Of a stretch of DNA of 64,000 nt, positions 8,863 to 18,116 are shown in pieces. The DNA is from Marinobacter sp. 2_MG-2023 (GTDB lineage Bacteria > Pseudomonadota > Gammaproteobacteria > Pseudomonadales > Oleiphilaceae): the NCBI RefSeq assembly GCF_030546935.1, contig NZ_JAUOPH010000002.1, positions 310,001 to 374,000 of the forward strand. Direction: 5' to 3'. Below the pieces are notes generated by a model. The model was not told the origin of the DNA. It saw nothing but the letters and a program-made list of their open reading frames with translations, and ran no database searches. Position 1 is the stretch's first letter. Each line of letters starts with the position of its first letter. The position numbers and the translations under genes were made by a program.

Positions 8863-10934
8863 AGGTATGCCCGCCTGCGCAGCAGTACAATAGCGACAGA
8901 GAACATCAAACCAAGCAATCCCAGAGCAACAAGCAAGGGCGCAACGGTTGCCGTTTGCGGGTAACGAGCCATACCAGGCTGGCTTCCAGCGGGCAGGAGC
9001 GTTGGCAACTGGTCTTTTACCAAAGCGCTTTCGGGATCCCGAGCCGGCGTTTTATCCACCGCCACAAAACTTGTGTAGGGTGACATCAGGCTATGTTCAA
9101 CAGCCAGACTGGTTACCCTCGCTTTGTCCGGCTCCTCGCCGGCTATCCGCGCTTCGTCCAGAAGACTGTCAATTTTCTCCCGGGCCCAGTAACGATTCAG
9201 GCCCGTACCAGAGGCCGCCTGCTGCAAATCCAGGCTTTTCTGCCAGATCGCTCCGCCGGGCAAACGGCCCGACACACTCAACTCACCAACGGGCGGCACT
9301 CCTCGCACTACCTGTAACAGCGGCTCTCCTTGAAACAGATCACCGGGGCGACGCGGAAAGCTGTCTTCCTGCATTGATGCCGACAGGCTGGGCCAACTCA
9401 CCTCGATATCCGTCAGCACTGGCGCTTCCATGGCCGCAAACAATCGGACCAGAGGGCCGCTGATATCTGCAGGATCCTGTACAGCGGTATAACTGCCGCG
9501 CCCCCAGCGTGCAGCTTCACGCATAAAGTGCCGGTTAGGCGCAGAACCTATAGCAACCGTGAACAGCCTTTGATCACTCAGCTGACGACGGATCTGGCTG
9601 AACAGCGCCGACTCATTGCCAACCGCACCATCGGTCATAAACACAACCTGGCGCACTCTTGATGACGCCTCTGGCGATGTACCTTCCGAAAACTCGTCTG
9701 CACTCATGCGCTGGCTTTCCAGAGCCATAGTCAGTGCAGAAGCCATTTCCGTGCCCCCATCTGCTTTTAACCGACTTACATACTGGCGCGCACGGGCCAG
9801 ATTGTTCGCCGTTGCCTGCTCCGGCTGAACAAACAAAGCGTGCGGCTGGGAATTGAACTGAATCACATTGAACCGATCACCGGGTGCCAGTGTCTCCAGC
9901 CCCAGTTGCAACGCCTCCCTTGCCTGCTGAATAGACTCCCCCGCCATGGACCCGGAGGTATCAATCACAAACGTCAGCTCCCGCGGCAAACGGGTTTTAC
10001 CAGCCCGGCCAGGCACCACCATAGCCAGCAGATAATCCTCACCTTCCCATTGCTGATGAAAAACAGCGGCGCCCGGCTCCTGGCCCGCAAGCGGCTGCCA
10101 GCGCAATACGAAATCCCGGTTCATCACAATTTCTCCAGCCTGGGGCTGAACCATCATCACCTGCCCGTCCTGCCGGGAAGCCAGCTCATGGCTGGGACTG
10201 GACACCCGTGCCAGTGGAAGACCGGCATCAATAGTGAACCTGACCGACGCCCGATGACTGTCGGCAGCTACATCATCCACATCCACCGTAAACGGACTGA
10301 TGGCATCCGCATCCGGAACCTCCGTGGTAGGTACCGCCCAGCCCCCCTGCCATTCCTGTGGCCTCGCCGCCAAAGGTTCACCCGGCATATAGCGCGGGGT
10401 TAGTGTCGTGGGCACAGTCAACTCAAAAACCCCATCCCTATAACTCACCAACTGCTGATAATTCAGCTCCACGCTCACCGTTTCTCCCGGCGGAATATTC
10501 GCTACCCGGGTCGTAAACAGATTCGGCCGCTGCTGCTCCACCGTAGCCGCATGACGCCCCGAGTCCCGAGCTTTCTCATAGGTTTTCTTTGCTTCTGCAC
10601 GGGGCTGAACCTCACCAACAATCGTACGCTCTCCTACCTTCATCGTGAGTCCGTATACACTGGCCTTCTCCGGCAAGGGAAACACAAACACTCCTTCCCG
10701 CCACTGATCACTGGTGTTCCGGAACGTTCGTACGAGCGTGCTGTCTGCAATCAGGCCGCTAACGCGAACATCAAAATCGCTCCCCAGCACCAGTGCCGGT
10801 TCCTGCCACTGGCCCTTGCCATCCACAAAATGCAGAACACCTGCGGAATCCTCATTGCCAGTATTGGCTTCGGCATAGATAGGCTGAACAAACAGCACCA
10901 GCAACATTGCCATCCACAAACTTACGCCCTCCAT
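8859..10934 (-). CDS. Marine proteobacterial sortase substrate (VIT and VWA domains)
   Basis: From the ATG at 10934 the product has 691 residues. It has a signal peptide (MEGVSLWMAMLLVLFVQ, ending near PIYA), a VIT domain (about 35-170, VFVFPLPEKASVYGLTMKVG), a VWA domain with the MIDAS motif DTSGSM at 325-330, and a C-terminal sorting signal of PQTAT followed by a hydrophobic helix and an RRR tail. The cognate sortase gene follows with a four-base overlap. The frame stays open to an ATG at 11144, which has a good AAGGAT ribosome binding site, but that version would read through the inverted-repeat element at 10970-11088 and place about 70 residues before the signal peptide. The shorter start lacks a clear Shine-Dalgarno, so the true start is open. 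Confidence 0.9.
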   Translation of the reverse strand: MEGVSLWMAMLLVLFVQPIYAEANTGNEDSAGVLHFVDGKGQWQEPALVLGSDFDVRVSGLIADSTLVRTFRNTSDQWREGVFVFPLPEKASVYGLTMKVGERTIVGEVQPRAEAKKTYEKARDSGRHAATVEQQRPNLFTTRVANIPPGETVSVELNYQQLVSYRDGVFELTVPTTLTPRYMPGEPLAARPQEWQGGWAVPTTEVPDADAISPFTVDVDDVAADSHRASVRFTIDAGLPLARVSSPSHELASRQDGQVMMVQPQAGEIVMNRDFVLRWQPLAGQEPGAAVFHQQWEGEDYLLAMVVPGRAGKTRLPRELTFVIDTSGSMAGESIQQAREALQLGLETLAPGDRFNVIQFNSQPHALFVQPEQATANNLARARQYVSRLKADGGTEMASALTMALESQRMSADEFSEGTSPEASSRVRQVVFMTDGAVGNESALFSQIRRQLSDQRLFTVAIGSAPNRHFMREAARWGRGSYTAVQDPADISGPLVRLFAAMEAPVLTDIEVSWPSLSASMQEDSFPRRPGDLFQGEPLLQVVRGVPPVGELSVSGRLPGGAIWQKSLDLQQAASGTGLNRYWAREKIDSLLDEARIAGEEPDKARVTSLAVEHSLMSPYTSFVAVDKTPARDPESALVKDQLPTLLPAGSQPGMARYPQTATVAPLLVALGLLGLMFSVAIVLLRRRAYL

Positions 10935-11335
10935 AAAGCGTCTAACACGATGTGAGCGCCATGCACCGAGCCCTCCCGAGCGGCTGGCTCCCCTCCCGAA
11001 ACCGTGCGGAGCCATGGATGGCGGAGCCGAGCGTACAGGGATGTATCTACAGCGTGTTTCGGGAGGGGAGCCAGCCGCTTGGGAGGGCGGACTCAGACTA
11101 AACGGGAAGGCACTATATTTAGAGGCGATGGCAGAAAACATCATGGCAAGATCCTTTAGCTACACGATTCAATAAGACGTAGCCATTTCAACAATCTGAA
11201 AAGGAACTCCCATGGCAGAATCAGACATTCCGCCCACGAAAAATGATGAATTATGACAACACCGCAAGCTAACCTTGTTCTCAAAGCCTGCCGTGTTTAA
11301 ATAGAGCCCAACAACCACGGATAACAGCCAGAACC
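10935..11335. other. Divergent regulatory gap of the sortase system
   Basis: A 401-bp space between the sortase substrate start and the response regulator. It holds the hairpin element (10970-11088), an ATGATG at 11144 with upstream AAGGAT on the minus strand, and on the plus strand a minimal frame at 11212-11256 (AAGGAACTCCC then ATG, 14 codons, MAESDIPPTKNDEL). The last could be a leader peptide or a gene relic. Promoters for both directions must be here but I could not fix them. Confidence 0.5.
10970..11088 (+). repeat. Conserved-core/variable-stem hairpin element, copy 2
   Basis: Left arm 10970-11002 pairs with right arm 11056-11088 over 33 bp with a single imperfect pair, G10978-U11080 on the + strand. 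The enclosed core (11003-11055) is again exactly 53 nt and differs from copy 3 at only two positions. The arms (CCCTCCC, GGCTGGCTCCCC) are unrelated to those of the other copies. It lies in the 5' region of the sortase substrate gene, antisense to it relative to the core orientation, and is read in frame there as about 39 low-complexity residues. Confidence 0.9.
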
Positions 11336-12037
11336 ATGAAAAAACACCTGGTCCTGATAGAGGACGAACCCGCCATCCGCGACAACTACCGCGCCGCCTT
11401 CGAACGCCGCGGCTATCGTGTATCCACCTACGGTGACCGTTCTTCTGCCTGGCAGGTACTACGCCAGGCCCTGCCCGACCTCGCCATCATTGACGTCGGC
11501 CTGGGCGACGAGCCCGAAGGGGGCTTCACTCTGTGTCAGGACCTGCGCTCATTATCAGCAACACTGCCCGTCATCTTCCTGACCGCCCGCGACAGCGATA
11601 TCGATTCCGTGCATGGACTCCGACTTGGCGCTGACGACTACGTCACCAAAGACATGAGCATGGAACACCTGCTGGCACGGGTCACCGCCCTGCTGCGCCG
11701 GGCAGACGCCTGGGCAGAGGCACTGCAAAAGCCGGATGAAGTGGTAAACCGTGGGCGCCTTAGCCTCAACGTCGATCGCATGACCGTAGCCTGGGATCAG
11801 GCTGCAATAGACCTCACTGTTACCGAATTCTGGATGCTGCACGCACTGGCACAGCACCCCGGCCACGTACGCAGCCGCGACCAACTGATGGAGGCAGCCA
11901 GCACCCACCTGGACGACAACACTGTGACATCCCATATCAAACGCATCCGGAGCAAATTCCTGCAGCTCGACAGCGCCTTCGATGGCATCCAGACCGCCTA
12001 CGGCATGGGCTATCGCTGGAACGCTCGTGAGCTCTGA
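11336..12037 (+). CDS. pdsR: Response regulator of the dedicated sortase system
   Basis: A 233-residue OmpR-type regulator. The receiver domain has the acidic pair E9/D10 and phospho-acceptor D53 (AIIDVGLGDEPEGG), then K at VTKDMSME. The C-terminal winged helix (about 135-230) has VTEFWMLHALAQHPGHVRSR and DNTVTSHIKRIRSKF. It is divergent from the sortase operon and followed after three bases by its kinase, which is the arrangement of the proteobacterial dedicated sortase system. It probably controls the sortase genes; binding sites were not identified. Confidence 0.92.
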   Translation: MKKHLVLIEDEPAIRDNYRAAFERRGYRVSTYGDRSSAWQVLRQALPDLAIIDVGLGDEPEGGFTLCQDLRSLSATLPVIFLTARDSDIDSVHGLRLGADDYVTKDMSMEHLLARVTALLRRADAWAEALQKPDEVVNRGRLSLNVDRMTVAWDQAAIDLTVTEFWMLHALAQHPGHVRSRDQLMEAASTHLDDNTVTSHIKRIRSKFLQLDSAFDGIQTAYGMGYRWNAREL

Positions 12038-12040
12038 TTC

Positions 12041-14101
12041 GTGACCCTCAAACGTCAGCTGTTTGTTGCCAGCCTGTTAATGCTCCTGATCCCGTGGGCG
12101 GGCCTGCAATTTGTGCTGGAACTGGATCAGGCGCTGCGACAGCAGGCTCTCCAGCAGTTACAGGATCAGGCTGAAAGACTGGCGCAAACCTCCGGAGATC
12201 TCAGCCTCGGGCTTCCTCCTGTGGCACCCCGGACACCCGCCATTTACGTGGAAAATCTCAACAGCCCCCTCAACCTGGACGGCTACAGCGCTGACTGGCC
12301 AGGTTACGACGAAGGCGAACAATTCCAGCCCTGGCAGTCTGCCGCTCAGCCAGAGGTGCCAACGGATAACACTGGGCAGCCTACCCTGCGCTGGCAAGCG
12401 GCTACCGATCAGCACCACCTGTACCTGTTGATACGCATCGGGAACCGCCAGCCCGTGTTCTTCAAGCCCGATGCGCCAGATCAGGTTCATGATCGACTCT
12501 ATCTCTGGCTGGAGCCTCCGAGCGGGAACCTGGACCCGGATATCCGGCCCGCCTCATGGCTCATCCGAACCCCCGCACCCGGCAAGGTCTACGCGACTGT
12601 TTACAGCACGACGGGTACCGAGCAGAAACCCGATTACCGCATCAGTGGCTACTGGCACAGTGTGGGGGGCGGCTGGCAGCTGGAACTGGAGCTCCCCAAA
12701 CCGCCGCGAGGCAGTCGCCTGGGCTTTAGCGCGCGGTGGCAGGAAAGCCCGGAATCGGCGCAAATATCCACGCCTACAAACCCGCTACCTATTCTGGTCG
12801 AACGCAAACCCGAGCTGGAGCGGCAACTGCTCCAGGAAATGAGCAGAGGGCAAATTGTCCGGTTGGTTGAGCCTGCAGGCTGGGTGGTCGCACAACAGGC
12901 AACGCCCGCCCGGCAAGCACAGCCAGAATTCGAAGCACTCAGCCCTCTACAGATTGCTGAGCACATCAGCCTGAATGCCCTGAGGGCGCTGGTACAACTT
13001 TACCAACCCACACCTTCAACCCTGGCCGCCAGCACCAACCGGCTCGATATGCATGCCCTGACTGACGAAGGTCTTGTCCGACATGAGGACAACAGCGTTT
13101 GGCTGATGACGACTCAACCCGTATTCGGCGGCCGGACTCTGGTACTGGAACAGTCTCTCGATCAACTTCTGACGCTGTCGGGCTCGGCCCTGGGTTCCGT
13201 CATCGCCCGCAGCATTCTTATCATCATCGGCCTGACCCTGGTGCTACTGGGCTACGCGAGCTGGCTGTCCTGGCGCATCACCCGTTTACAGCGGGCGGTC
13301 AACGCCAGTATCGATAAGGACGGCCGGATTACCGGCACCTTGCCTGCCTCAAAGTCCCGGGATGAACTTGGGCAGCTACAAAATCATTTTGCCCAGATGG
13401 CCGACCGGCTGCATGGCTATAACCGATACCTGGAGAGTTTTTCCCGCCGTCTTTCCCATGAACTCAAAACCCCTGTTGCCGTTGTTCGCTCATCCCTGGA
13501 GAACCTAACCCACAGCACCACGGACGAAGAGCGCTCGCAATACATAGGGCGAGCGGCTGCGGCTACGGAACGTTTGCGGAAAATTCTCAATGGTATGAGC
13601 GAGGCAGCCCGACTGGAGCAGAGCTTTGATCATGCCGACAAGGAAACGTTTGACCTTGCAGACGTCATCAGCCAGGCGACTGCGGCCTACCAGACCCTGG
13701 ATGAACATCACCAGTTTCAGTACACAGGGCCGGTGTCTGACGTAACCCTGACTGGCTCCCCTGAACTGATCGTGCAACTGCTGGATAAACTGGTGGACAA
13801 TGCCCGGGATTTCACACCACCTGATGGCCGGATCATCACTGGCCTGGAGCGAACCGAGAACTCGATTTGTCTGTCTGTGTTCAACGAAGGCTCAGCTCTG
13901 CCAACGAACCCTGACACCAGTATTTTCAGCCCCTTCGTATCAGTGCGAGAAGGCCGGGAAGAGGGACACTTGGGCCAGGGACTGTTGATTGTCCAACTGA
14001 TCGCTGATTTTCACAACGGGCGCGTAGAAGCGGTTAATGAAGCCCAAAGCAGCATTGACGGTGTCTGTTTCCGGGTTATCATTCCGGCCACCCATTTATA
14101 A
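12041..14101 (+). CDS. pdsS: Histidine kinase of the dedicated sortase system
   Basis: Starts at a GTG three bases after the response-regulator stop. The 686-residue protein has TM1 near the N-terminus (about 7-25), a very large periplasmic sensor region (about 30-375) containing carbohydrate-binding-like strands (YVENLNSPLNLDGYSADWPG), TM2 at about 382-404, a HAMP-like linker and the kinase core. The phospho-acceptor is H473 in FSRRLSHELKTPVA; the ATPase domain has LLDKLVDNARDFTPP and a GHLGQGLLIVQLIA G2 box. The large periplasmic domain is typical of kinases dedicated to this sortase system and may sense the state of the envelope or of the substrate. Confidence 0.92.
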   Translation: MTLKRQLFVASLLMLLIPWAGLQFVLELDQALRQQALQQLQDQAERLAQTSGDLSLGLPPVAPRTPAIYVENLNSPLNLDGYSADWPGYDEGEQFQPWQSAAQPEVPTDNTGQPTLRWQAATDQHHLYLLIRIGNRQPVFFKPDAPDQVHDRLYLWLEPPSGNLDPDIRPASWLIRTPAPGKVYATVYSTTGTEQKPDYRISGYWHSVGGGWQLELELPKPPRGSRLGFSARWQESPESAQISTPTNPLPILVERKPELERQLLQEMSRGQIVRLVEPAGWVVAQQATPARQAQPEFEALSPLQIAEHISLNALRALVQLYQPTPSTLAASTNRLDMHALTDEGLVRHEDNSVWLMTTQPVFGGRTLVLEQSLDQLLTLSGSALGSVIARSILIIIGLTLVLLGYASWLSWRITRLQRAVNASIDKDGRITGTLPASKSRDELGQLQNHFAQMADRLHGYNRYLESFSRRLSHELKTPVAVVRSSLENLTHSTTDEERSQYIGRAAAATERLRKILNGMSEAARLEQSFDHADKETFDLADVISQATAAYQTLDEHHQFQYTGPVSDVTLTGSPELIVQLLDKLVDNARDFTPPDGRIITGLERTENSICLSVFNEGSALPTNPDTSIFSPFVSVREGREEGHLGQGLLIVQLIADFHNGRVEAVNEAQSSIDGVCFRVIIPATHL

Positions 14102-14117
14102 AACAGGCCCCCTCACC

Positions 14118-15425
14118 GTGAGCGAGCTACTTGAATCTCTTGAGATTCACCCCCTCAGGGACGATCTCTATAACGAGCTGCATTCCCGGCCTTACCAGGT
14201 TCTCCCCAGTTCCGCCCGGGTTACCCACATTGCGGTGCTAACCACACCGGCCCAACGCGAGCAGCAGTTTAAACATCTGCAGGCCCTGTCTGAGCAATTG
14301 GGCTATCCGGCCCCCGAGCAGGAAACCGGTTGTTTTGAGCAAACATTCGGAACACTGAGGGTGCGCAGGGAGATGCACCTGGAGTTTGCCTCCTACACGT
14401 TCATTAACCTGGCCGCGAGCGATTCGGAACCTTTTGCCGAAACCGGTATCAGCCCGCTGCCGCAAGCCTGGCTGGAACAACTACCCGGCACGGTCGTTGC
14501 GGCCTTCCATCTGGACATACTTCCTGCAGAGGCAGGCGCCGAGGGTGACCCCGACGACATTCGAAAACACTTTGAGGGATTACGACTGGTTGGCAGCAGC
14601 CCCCAGGAAGGCGCCGCAAAGGTGTGGGGCACATTCAGGCTGCATACAGATGGTTTCGGCCGCTTTATGGTAGTGAACCATAAGATGTCAGATAGCCAGC
14701 TAGGCCGCCTGACCCAGCGGCTTATGGAGATTGAAACCTACCGGCTAATGTCACTGCTGGCGCTGCCCGTAGCCCGGGAGATCACGCCATCGCTCAACGA
14801 CATGGATCAGAAGCTGGCCATCATCACTCAGGCATTGGCCGACAACCACGATGTGGACGAGCAGCAACTGCTGGCGCAGCTAACCAACATAGCCGCCCGT
14901 ATTGAAGCGTTCAGGGCGAACGCCACCTTCCGGTTCTCCGCCACCCGCGCCTACCACCGCCTGGTACTGACACGACTGGAAGAACTCAGGGAAGATGAGC
15001 TTTCCGGGCACCTTACCCTTACGGAATTCATGACCCGCCGCCTGACTCCGGCCGTCAAAACCTGTGAAGCCGTCAGCGAACGCCTGGAAGATCTTTCAAA
15101 ACGTGTAGACCGCGCCTCAGACATGATGCGCACCCGGGTAGAGCTGGCGATTCAGAGCCAGAACCAGCAATTACTCAGTTCCATGGACAGGCGCTCGAAA
15201 ATCCAGTTGATGATGCAGCACACCGTTGAAGGCTTCTCGGTTGTCGCCATCACCTACTACCTGATTGGCCTGCTGAAGCTGATCCTGGACTCGGTTTACG
15301 AAGCCGGAATCATCTTCAACAAAACCCTGACTCTGGGCATTGCCATTCCGGTCACGCTGGCGCTGGTATATCTGGGCATACGATTCGTGCACCACCACTT
15401 CATGCGTCTGGCCAAACGGCAATAG
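14118..15425 (+). CDS. DUF3422 family membrane protein
   Basis: The GTG at 14118 gives 435 residues and avoids overlap with the kinase gene; the frame is open from 14037, inside that gene. Sequence such as LHSRPYQVLPSSARVTHIAVLTT is the N-terminal signature of the DUF3422 family. The middle is helical (ALADNHDVDEQQLLAQLTNIAARIE) and two hydrophobic helices lie near the C-terminus (about 375-425) before a basic tail. Family function is not known. It follows the sortase regulators closely and may be cotranscribed with them, but DUF3422 genes also occur without sortases. Confidence 0.82.
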   Translation: MSELLESLEIHPLRDDLYNELHSRPYQVLPSSARVTHIAVLTTPAQREQQFKHLQALSEQLGYPAPEQETGCFEQTFGTLRVRREMHLEFASYTFINLAASDSEPFAETGISPLPQAWLEQLPGTVVAAFHLDILPAEAGAEGDPDDIRKHFEGLRLVGSSPQEGAAKVWGTFRLHTDGFGRFMVVNHKMSDSQLGRLTQRLMEIETYRLMSLLALPVAREITPSLNDMDQKLAIITQALADNHDVDEQQLLAQLTNIAARIEAFRANATFRFSATRAYHRLVLTRLEELREDELSGHLTLTEFMTRRLTPAVKTCEAVSERLEDLSKRVDRASDMMRTRVELAIQSQNQQLLSSMDRRSKIQLMMQHTVEGFSVVAITYYLIGLLKLILDSVYEAGIIFNKTLTLGIAIPVTLALVYLGIRFVHHHFMRLAKRQ

Positions 15426-15434
15426 CCGCAGGCT

Positions 15435-16217
15435 TCAACCAGGGTTCTCGTTTCCGGAAAACTGCCGATAAAACTGTTGCGCCGTGCGCCCGTTTCGTAC
15501 GCCCTTGGAAGTTGCAAAGCGGATAGCTTCACGGTGCAGGTCTTCCCGGTCGGAAACCTCTGGAAACAGAGCATCCACTGCCTGAAGGTAAACCTCCTGA
15601 GAAAAGGCGTAGAAGGACAATTGCAGGCCAAAACGATCAGCCAGAGAAACCTGTTCTTCTATTGCTTCAGCAGGATGGAGCTCGCCGTCCTGAACTTTGC
15701 TGTTCAGGTTGTCGGACATGAACTCCGGCATCAAATGACGACGATTCGAGGTGGCGTAGACTCGAACATTTTCGGGCGGTAGCTCCAGCGACCCTTCAAG
15801 CACACTTTTCAGCGCCTTGTACCCGGTTTCACCTACGTCGAAAGACAGGTCATCACAGAAGATGATAAAGCGAAATGGCAGGTCGCAGATATCATCAACA
15901 ATCTCCGGCAGGTTCACCAGATCGTCCTTGTCTACTTCAATGACGCGCAGGCCATTTTCTTTATAGCGGTTCAGCAATGCCTTGATCAGGGACGATTTGC
16001 CGGTTCCCCTGGCCCCCCAAAGAAGCACGTTATTCGAAGGTTCTCCCGCAAGAAAGCGTTCAGTATTGCGCGCCAGAGCCTGTTGCTGACGATCAATACC
16101 AGTCAAAGCACCCCATTGAACAGGATCAAGGCGCCTGACTGCACGAAGACCTGCGCGATGGCGGCGCCAAACTGCGGCGGGAGTTGAAGACCAGTCAAAG
16201 GGTATATTTCCAGACAT
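15435..16217 (-). CDS. DUF815-type AAA ATPase
   Basis: A 260-residue P-loop ATPase. Walker A is GARGTGKSS (about residues 68-76), Walker B is FIIFCDDLSF (about 117-126), sensor 1 is VYATSNRRHLMPEF and an arginine-rich lid follows. This is the DUF815 family of single-domain AAA proteins, whose cellular role is poorly defined. It is convergent with the DUF3422 gene, with nine bases between stops and no terminator seen. The bidirectional terminator at 16344 separates it from the beta-barrel gene. Confidence 0.88.
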   Translation of the reverse strand: MSGNIPFDWSSTPAAVWRRHRAGLRAVRRLDPVQWGALTGIDRQQQALARNTERFLAGEPSNNVLLWGARGTGKSSLIKALLNRYKENGLRVIEVDKDDLVNLPEIVDDICDLPFRFIIFCDDLSFDVGETGYKALKSVLEGSLELPPENVRVYATSNRRHLMPEFMSDNLNSKVQDGELHPAEAIEEQVSLADRFGLQLSFYAFSQEVYLQAVDALFPEVSDREDLHREAIRFATSKGVRNGRTAQQFYRQFSGNENPG

Positions 16218-16343
16218 TAGCTCTTTTCCTGAACAGCATTAAAGGTCTGTGCCCAGGCTTGTTCCCGGAGCACCGAAAGCTAGTATATCTGCAAGAGCGG
16301 CAGACGAGCTATCGGCCGAAGAGAAGGCAGAAAAACAAGCAAA

Positions 16344-16378
16344 AAAAAGGTGCGGAGACAAAGTCTCCGCACCTTTTT
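16344..16378. terminator. Bidirectional rho-independent terminator
   Basis: GGTGCGGAGAC pairs with GTCTCCGCACC around an AAA loop, with an A-tract on one side and a T-tract on the other. It lies just downstream of the beta-barrel gene at 16398-16976 and ends its transcript before the ATPase gene. Confidence 0.9.
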
Positions 16379-16397
16379 GGGGGTCACATCACTTCGA

Positions 16398-16976
16398 TCA
16401 GAACTGGAATTTGAGACCAACCTGAGCGGTATCAAAGTCCGGACCAGAATTGTTCAACTGGCCATTGAAATCATCTTCGTCGATGTCGACGTTATAACGA
16501 TTGTACTCCAGGAACGTAGTCAGGTGTTCAGTGATGCGGAAGTCTACACCGGCACCGACAACAGGGCTTACATCGTCGTAAGTCTCATCTTCATCGAAAG
16601 CATCAACATCAAGCGCGGCAGCAAACGCACCGGCTTTGGCATACACACCGAAGCTCTCGGTGACCGGCAAGCGGCCTATAGCGACAAGCGCTCCACCCTT
16701 GAGCTTACCTTCGACATCGTCTTCACCGAAGTTGCCAAAATCCACATAGTTCGCTTCCAGAGCGAAGAATTCGTTGAACTGATAACCGAGGCCTGCTCCG
16801 TACAGATCATTCGAATCATCGAAATCGCCGCCGTGTGACTTGTAACCGCCGTAACTACCTTTGATGTACGGGCCAGATGAGTCACGATCGGCTGAGCTCT
16901 GGGCGAGAGCCACAGGAGCTGCGAACACGCTGGCGGACAAAACAGTAGCTAGTGCAATACGAGAGTTAGAGTTCAT
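16398..16976 (-). CDS. Outer-membrane beta-barrel protein (OmpA/porin-like)
   Basis: A 192-residue protein with a clear signal peptide (cleavage after PVALAQ, about residue 26). The mature part is made of alternating amphipathic strands (GPYIKGSYGG, DLYGAGLGYQFNEFFALEANYVDFG, SFGVYAKAGAF, LTTFLEYNRYNVD) and ends QVGLKFQF, with the C-terminal aromatic used for outer-membrane insertion. It fits the small eight-stranded barrel class. Acidic loops (DFDDSNDLYG, DVDAFDEDETYDD) agree with a marine organism. A GAGGAA ribosome binding site lies about seven bases before the ATG. Its job is unknown. Confidence 0.88.
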   Translation of the reverse strand: MNSNSRIALATVLSASVFAAPVALAQSSADRDSSGPYIKGSYGGYKSHGGDFDDSNDLYGAGLGYQFNEFFALEANYVDFGNFGEDDVEGKLKGGALVAIGRLPVTESFGVYAKAGAFAAALDVDAFDEDETYDDVSPVVGAGVDFRITEHLTTFLEYNRYNVDIDEDDFNGQLNNSGPDFDTAQVGLKFQF

Positions 16977-17271
16977 AATGATTCTTCCTCGCTAGTTTGA
17001 GTTCCATTCGTTGGTGCGTTTCTAGAGTCACGAAAAGAATTGATCGCTGCCTCTGAAATGCATGCCACTACCCTAGTAGTTCTGTTCCTCGGTTTGGGTT
17101 ACATCCGGACTAAAATCTATTCATCTTCTCTTAATTTTTTTCTTAAAATGAAAAAATTAGCTGTTTAATCATGAACTTAAAAAAATAGCTCACGCACACC
17201 TGAACCAAACACAGGAACCTTGCCAAGCTTGCAGTAAAGAGAATTACGGGGTTATCAGAGGGGCAAACAGA
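16977..17271. other. AT-rich upstream region of the beta-barrel gene
   Basis: A 295-bp gap between the beta-barrel gene start and the next gene's end, with long A/T runs around 17115-17195. It should contain the barrel gene promoter. I see no coding signal and no convincing dyad. Confidence 0.4.
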
Positions 17272-17793
17272 TTATTCGGAGGGCGAATTATCCGTCGAAT
17301 GCGCAGGCGCCTCTTCGGATTCATCACTTTGGGGACTGCCGCCAGAGCCGGCAGATTGTCGCATCAAAGTCATGCCTCCCTGAAGCAACAGGTTTTTCAG
17401 TCTCGGGTCACCCTGTTCCACAACACCGACGGCAAAAGCCATCAGAGCTGCCTCGATCGGATTGCCCTGGATCAACGAGCGCAAAACCTCGACGGGTGAA
17501 CCGCTTCCTGAGCCAGACGGTTTACTTTCATTATCGCTATCGCGCAGCTTTCTGGCGGGACGAGTCATACGGTAGAAAAACAGGGCCAATAGACACAGGC
17601 ATGCAAGCCCGGTGATTGCCATAGCACCTGGCTCGCCCACAAGGGGAGCCAAGGCCAGGGTTGCTGCGTTAACCAGAAAATAGAAGCCGGTGATCAGCAA
17701 CGCCGTAAGAAGTACCAGAGCCAGCACGACCCCGGTGAGGGCCGCTACTGCCTTACGAAGGGTGCTCTGGATAGTTGCAGAATCAGGCAGCAT
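17272..17793 (-). CDS. Holin-X-like small membrane protein
   Basis: A 173-residue protein with two TM helices (about 19-42 and 55-75) followed by a soluble, serine- and glycine-rich tail. It resembles the phage-holin-superfamily (holin-X) proteins that sit beside DUF883 genes in many proteobacteria. Its ATG overlaps the stop of the DUF883 gene by one base (TGATG at 17793), so translation is coupled. Despite the family name there is no phage context. The residues RSLIQGNPIEAALMAFAVG form an amphipathic segment before the disordered tail. Function unknown. Confidence 0.7.
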   Translation of the reverse strand: MLPDSATIQSTLRKAVAALTGVVLALVLLTALLITGFYFLVNAATLALAPLVGEPGAMAITGLACLCLLALFFYRMTRPARKLRDSDNESKPSGSGSGSPVEVLRSLIQGNPIEAALMAFAVGVVEQGDPRLKNLLLQGGMTLMRQSAGSGGSPQSDESEEAPAHSTDNSPSE

Positions 17794-18116
17794 CAGCGAT
17801 CAAGCATTTTGCCAACAATCACGCCCGCCAGGAACATGAGGATAATACTCAGAAACGGCCGCTCCTCAATTTTATGCTCCACACTCTCAACGGACTTTGA
17901 GCCAGCCTCAGTAGCGCGGTTCAGAGCCTCATCGCCTCGCTTGCGAAGCTGATCCAACACCGCCCGGGTTTCACGGCTGATTTCACTTTTCAGGTCATTA
18001 GCGTTGGACTTCTGGCCATCAGCAACCGCTTTGGTCAGCGATGCCATGTCCTCTCGTAAAAGTTGAAGATCCTCTTTCACGCGGGCGTACTCGTCTTGTG
18101 CTGTTTGCTTTTCCAT
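17793..18116 (-). CDS. DUF883 (ElaB/YqjD-like) membrane-anchored protein
   Basis: The ATG at 18116 has AGGAG nine bases upstream and gives 107 residues. The first about 80 residues are a charged helix (EYARVKEDLQLLREDMASL, ETRAVLDQLRKRGDEALNRA) and the C-terminus is a single TM (FLSIILMFLAGVIVGKMLDR). This is the layout of the YqjD/ElaB family, which tethers stationary-phase ribosomes to the membrane in Escherichia coli. Its stop overlaps the next gene's start. Confidence 0.85.
   Translation of the reverse strand: MEKQTAQDEYARVKEDLQLLREDMASLTKAVADGQKSNANDLKSEISRETRAVLDQLRKRGDEALNRATEAGSKSVESVEHKIEERPFLSIILMFLAGVIVGKMLDR

Noticed and set aside
8859..11144. Full-length 761-residue reading of the sortase substrate
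   Set aside because: The first 70 residues include translation of the inverted-repeat element and come before a clear signal peptide. I annotated from 10934 and left the longer start as a possibility.
17272..17793. Phage lysis holin
   Set aside because: The holin-superfamily resemblance is weak evidence; there are no phage genes nearby and coupling to a DUF883 gene is a common chromosomal arrangement.
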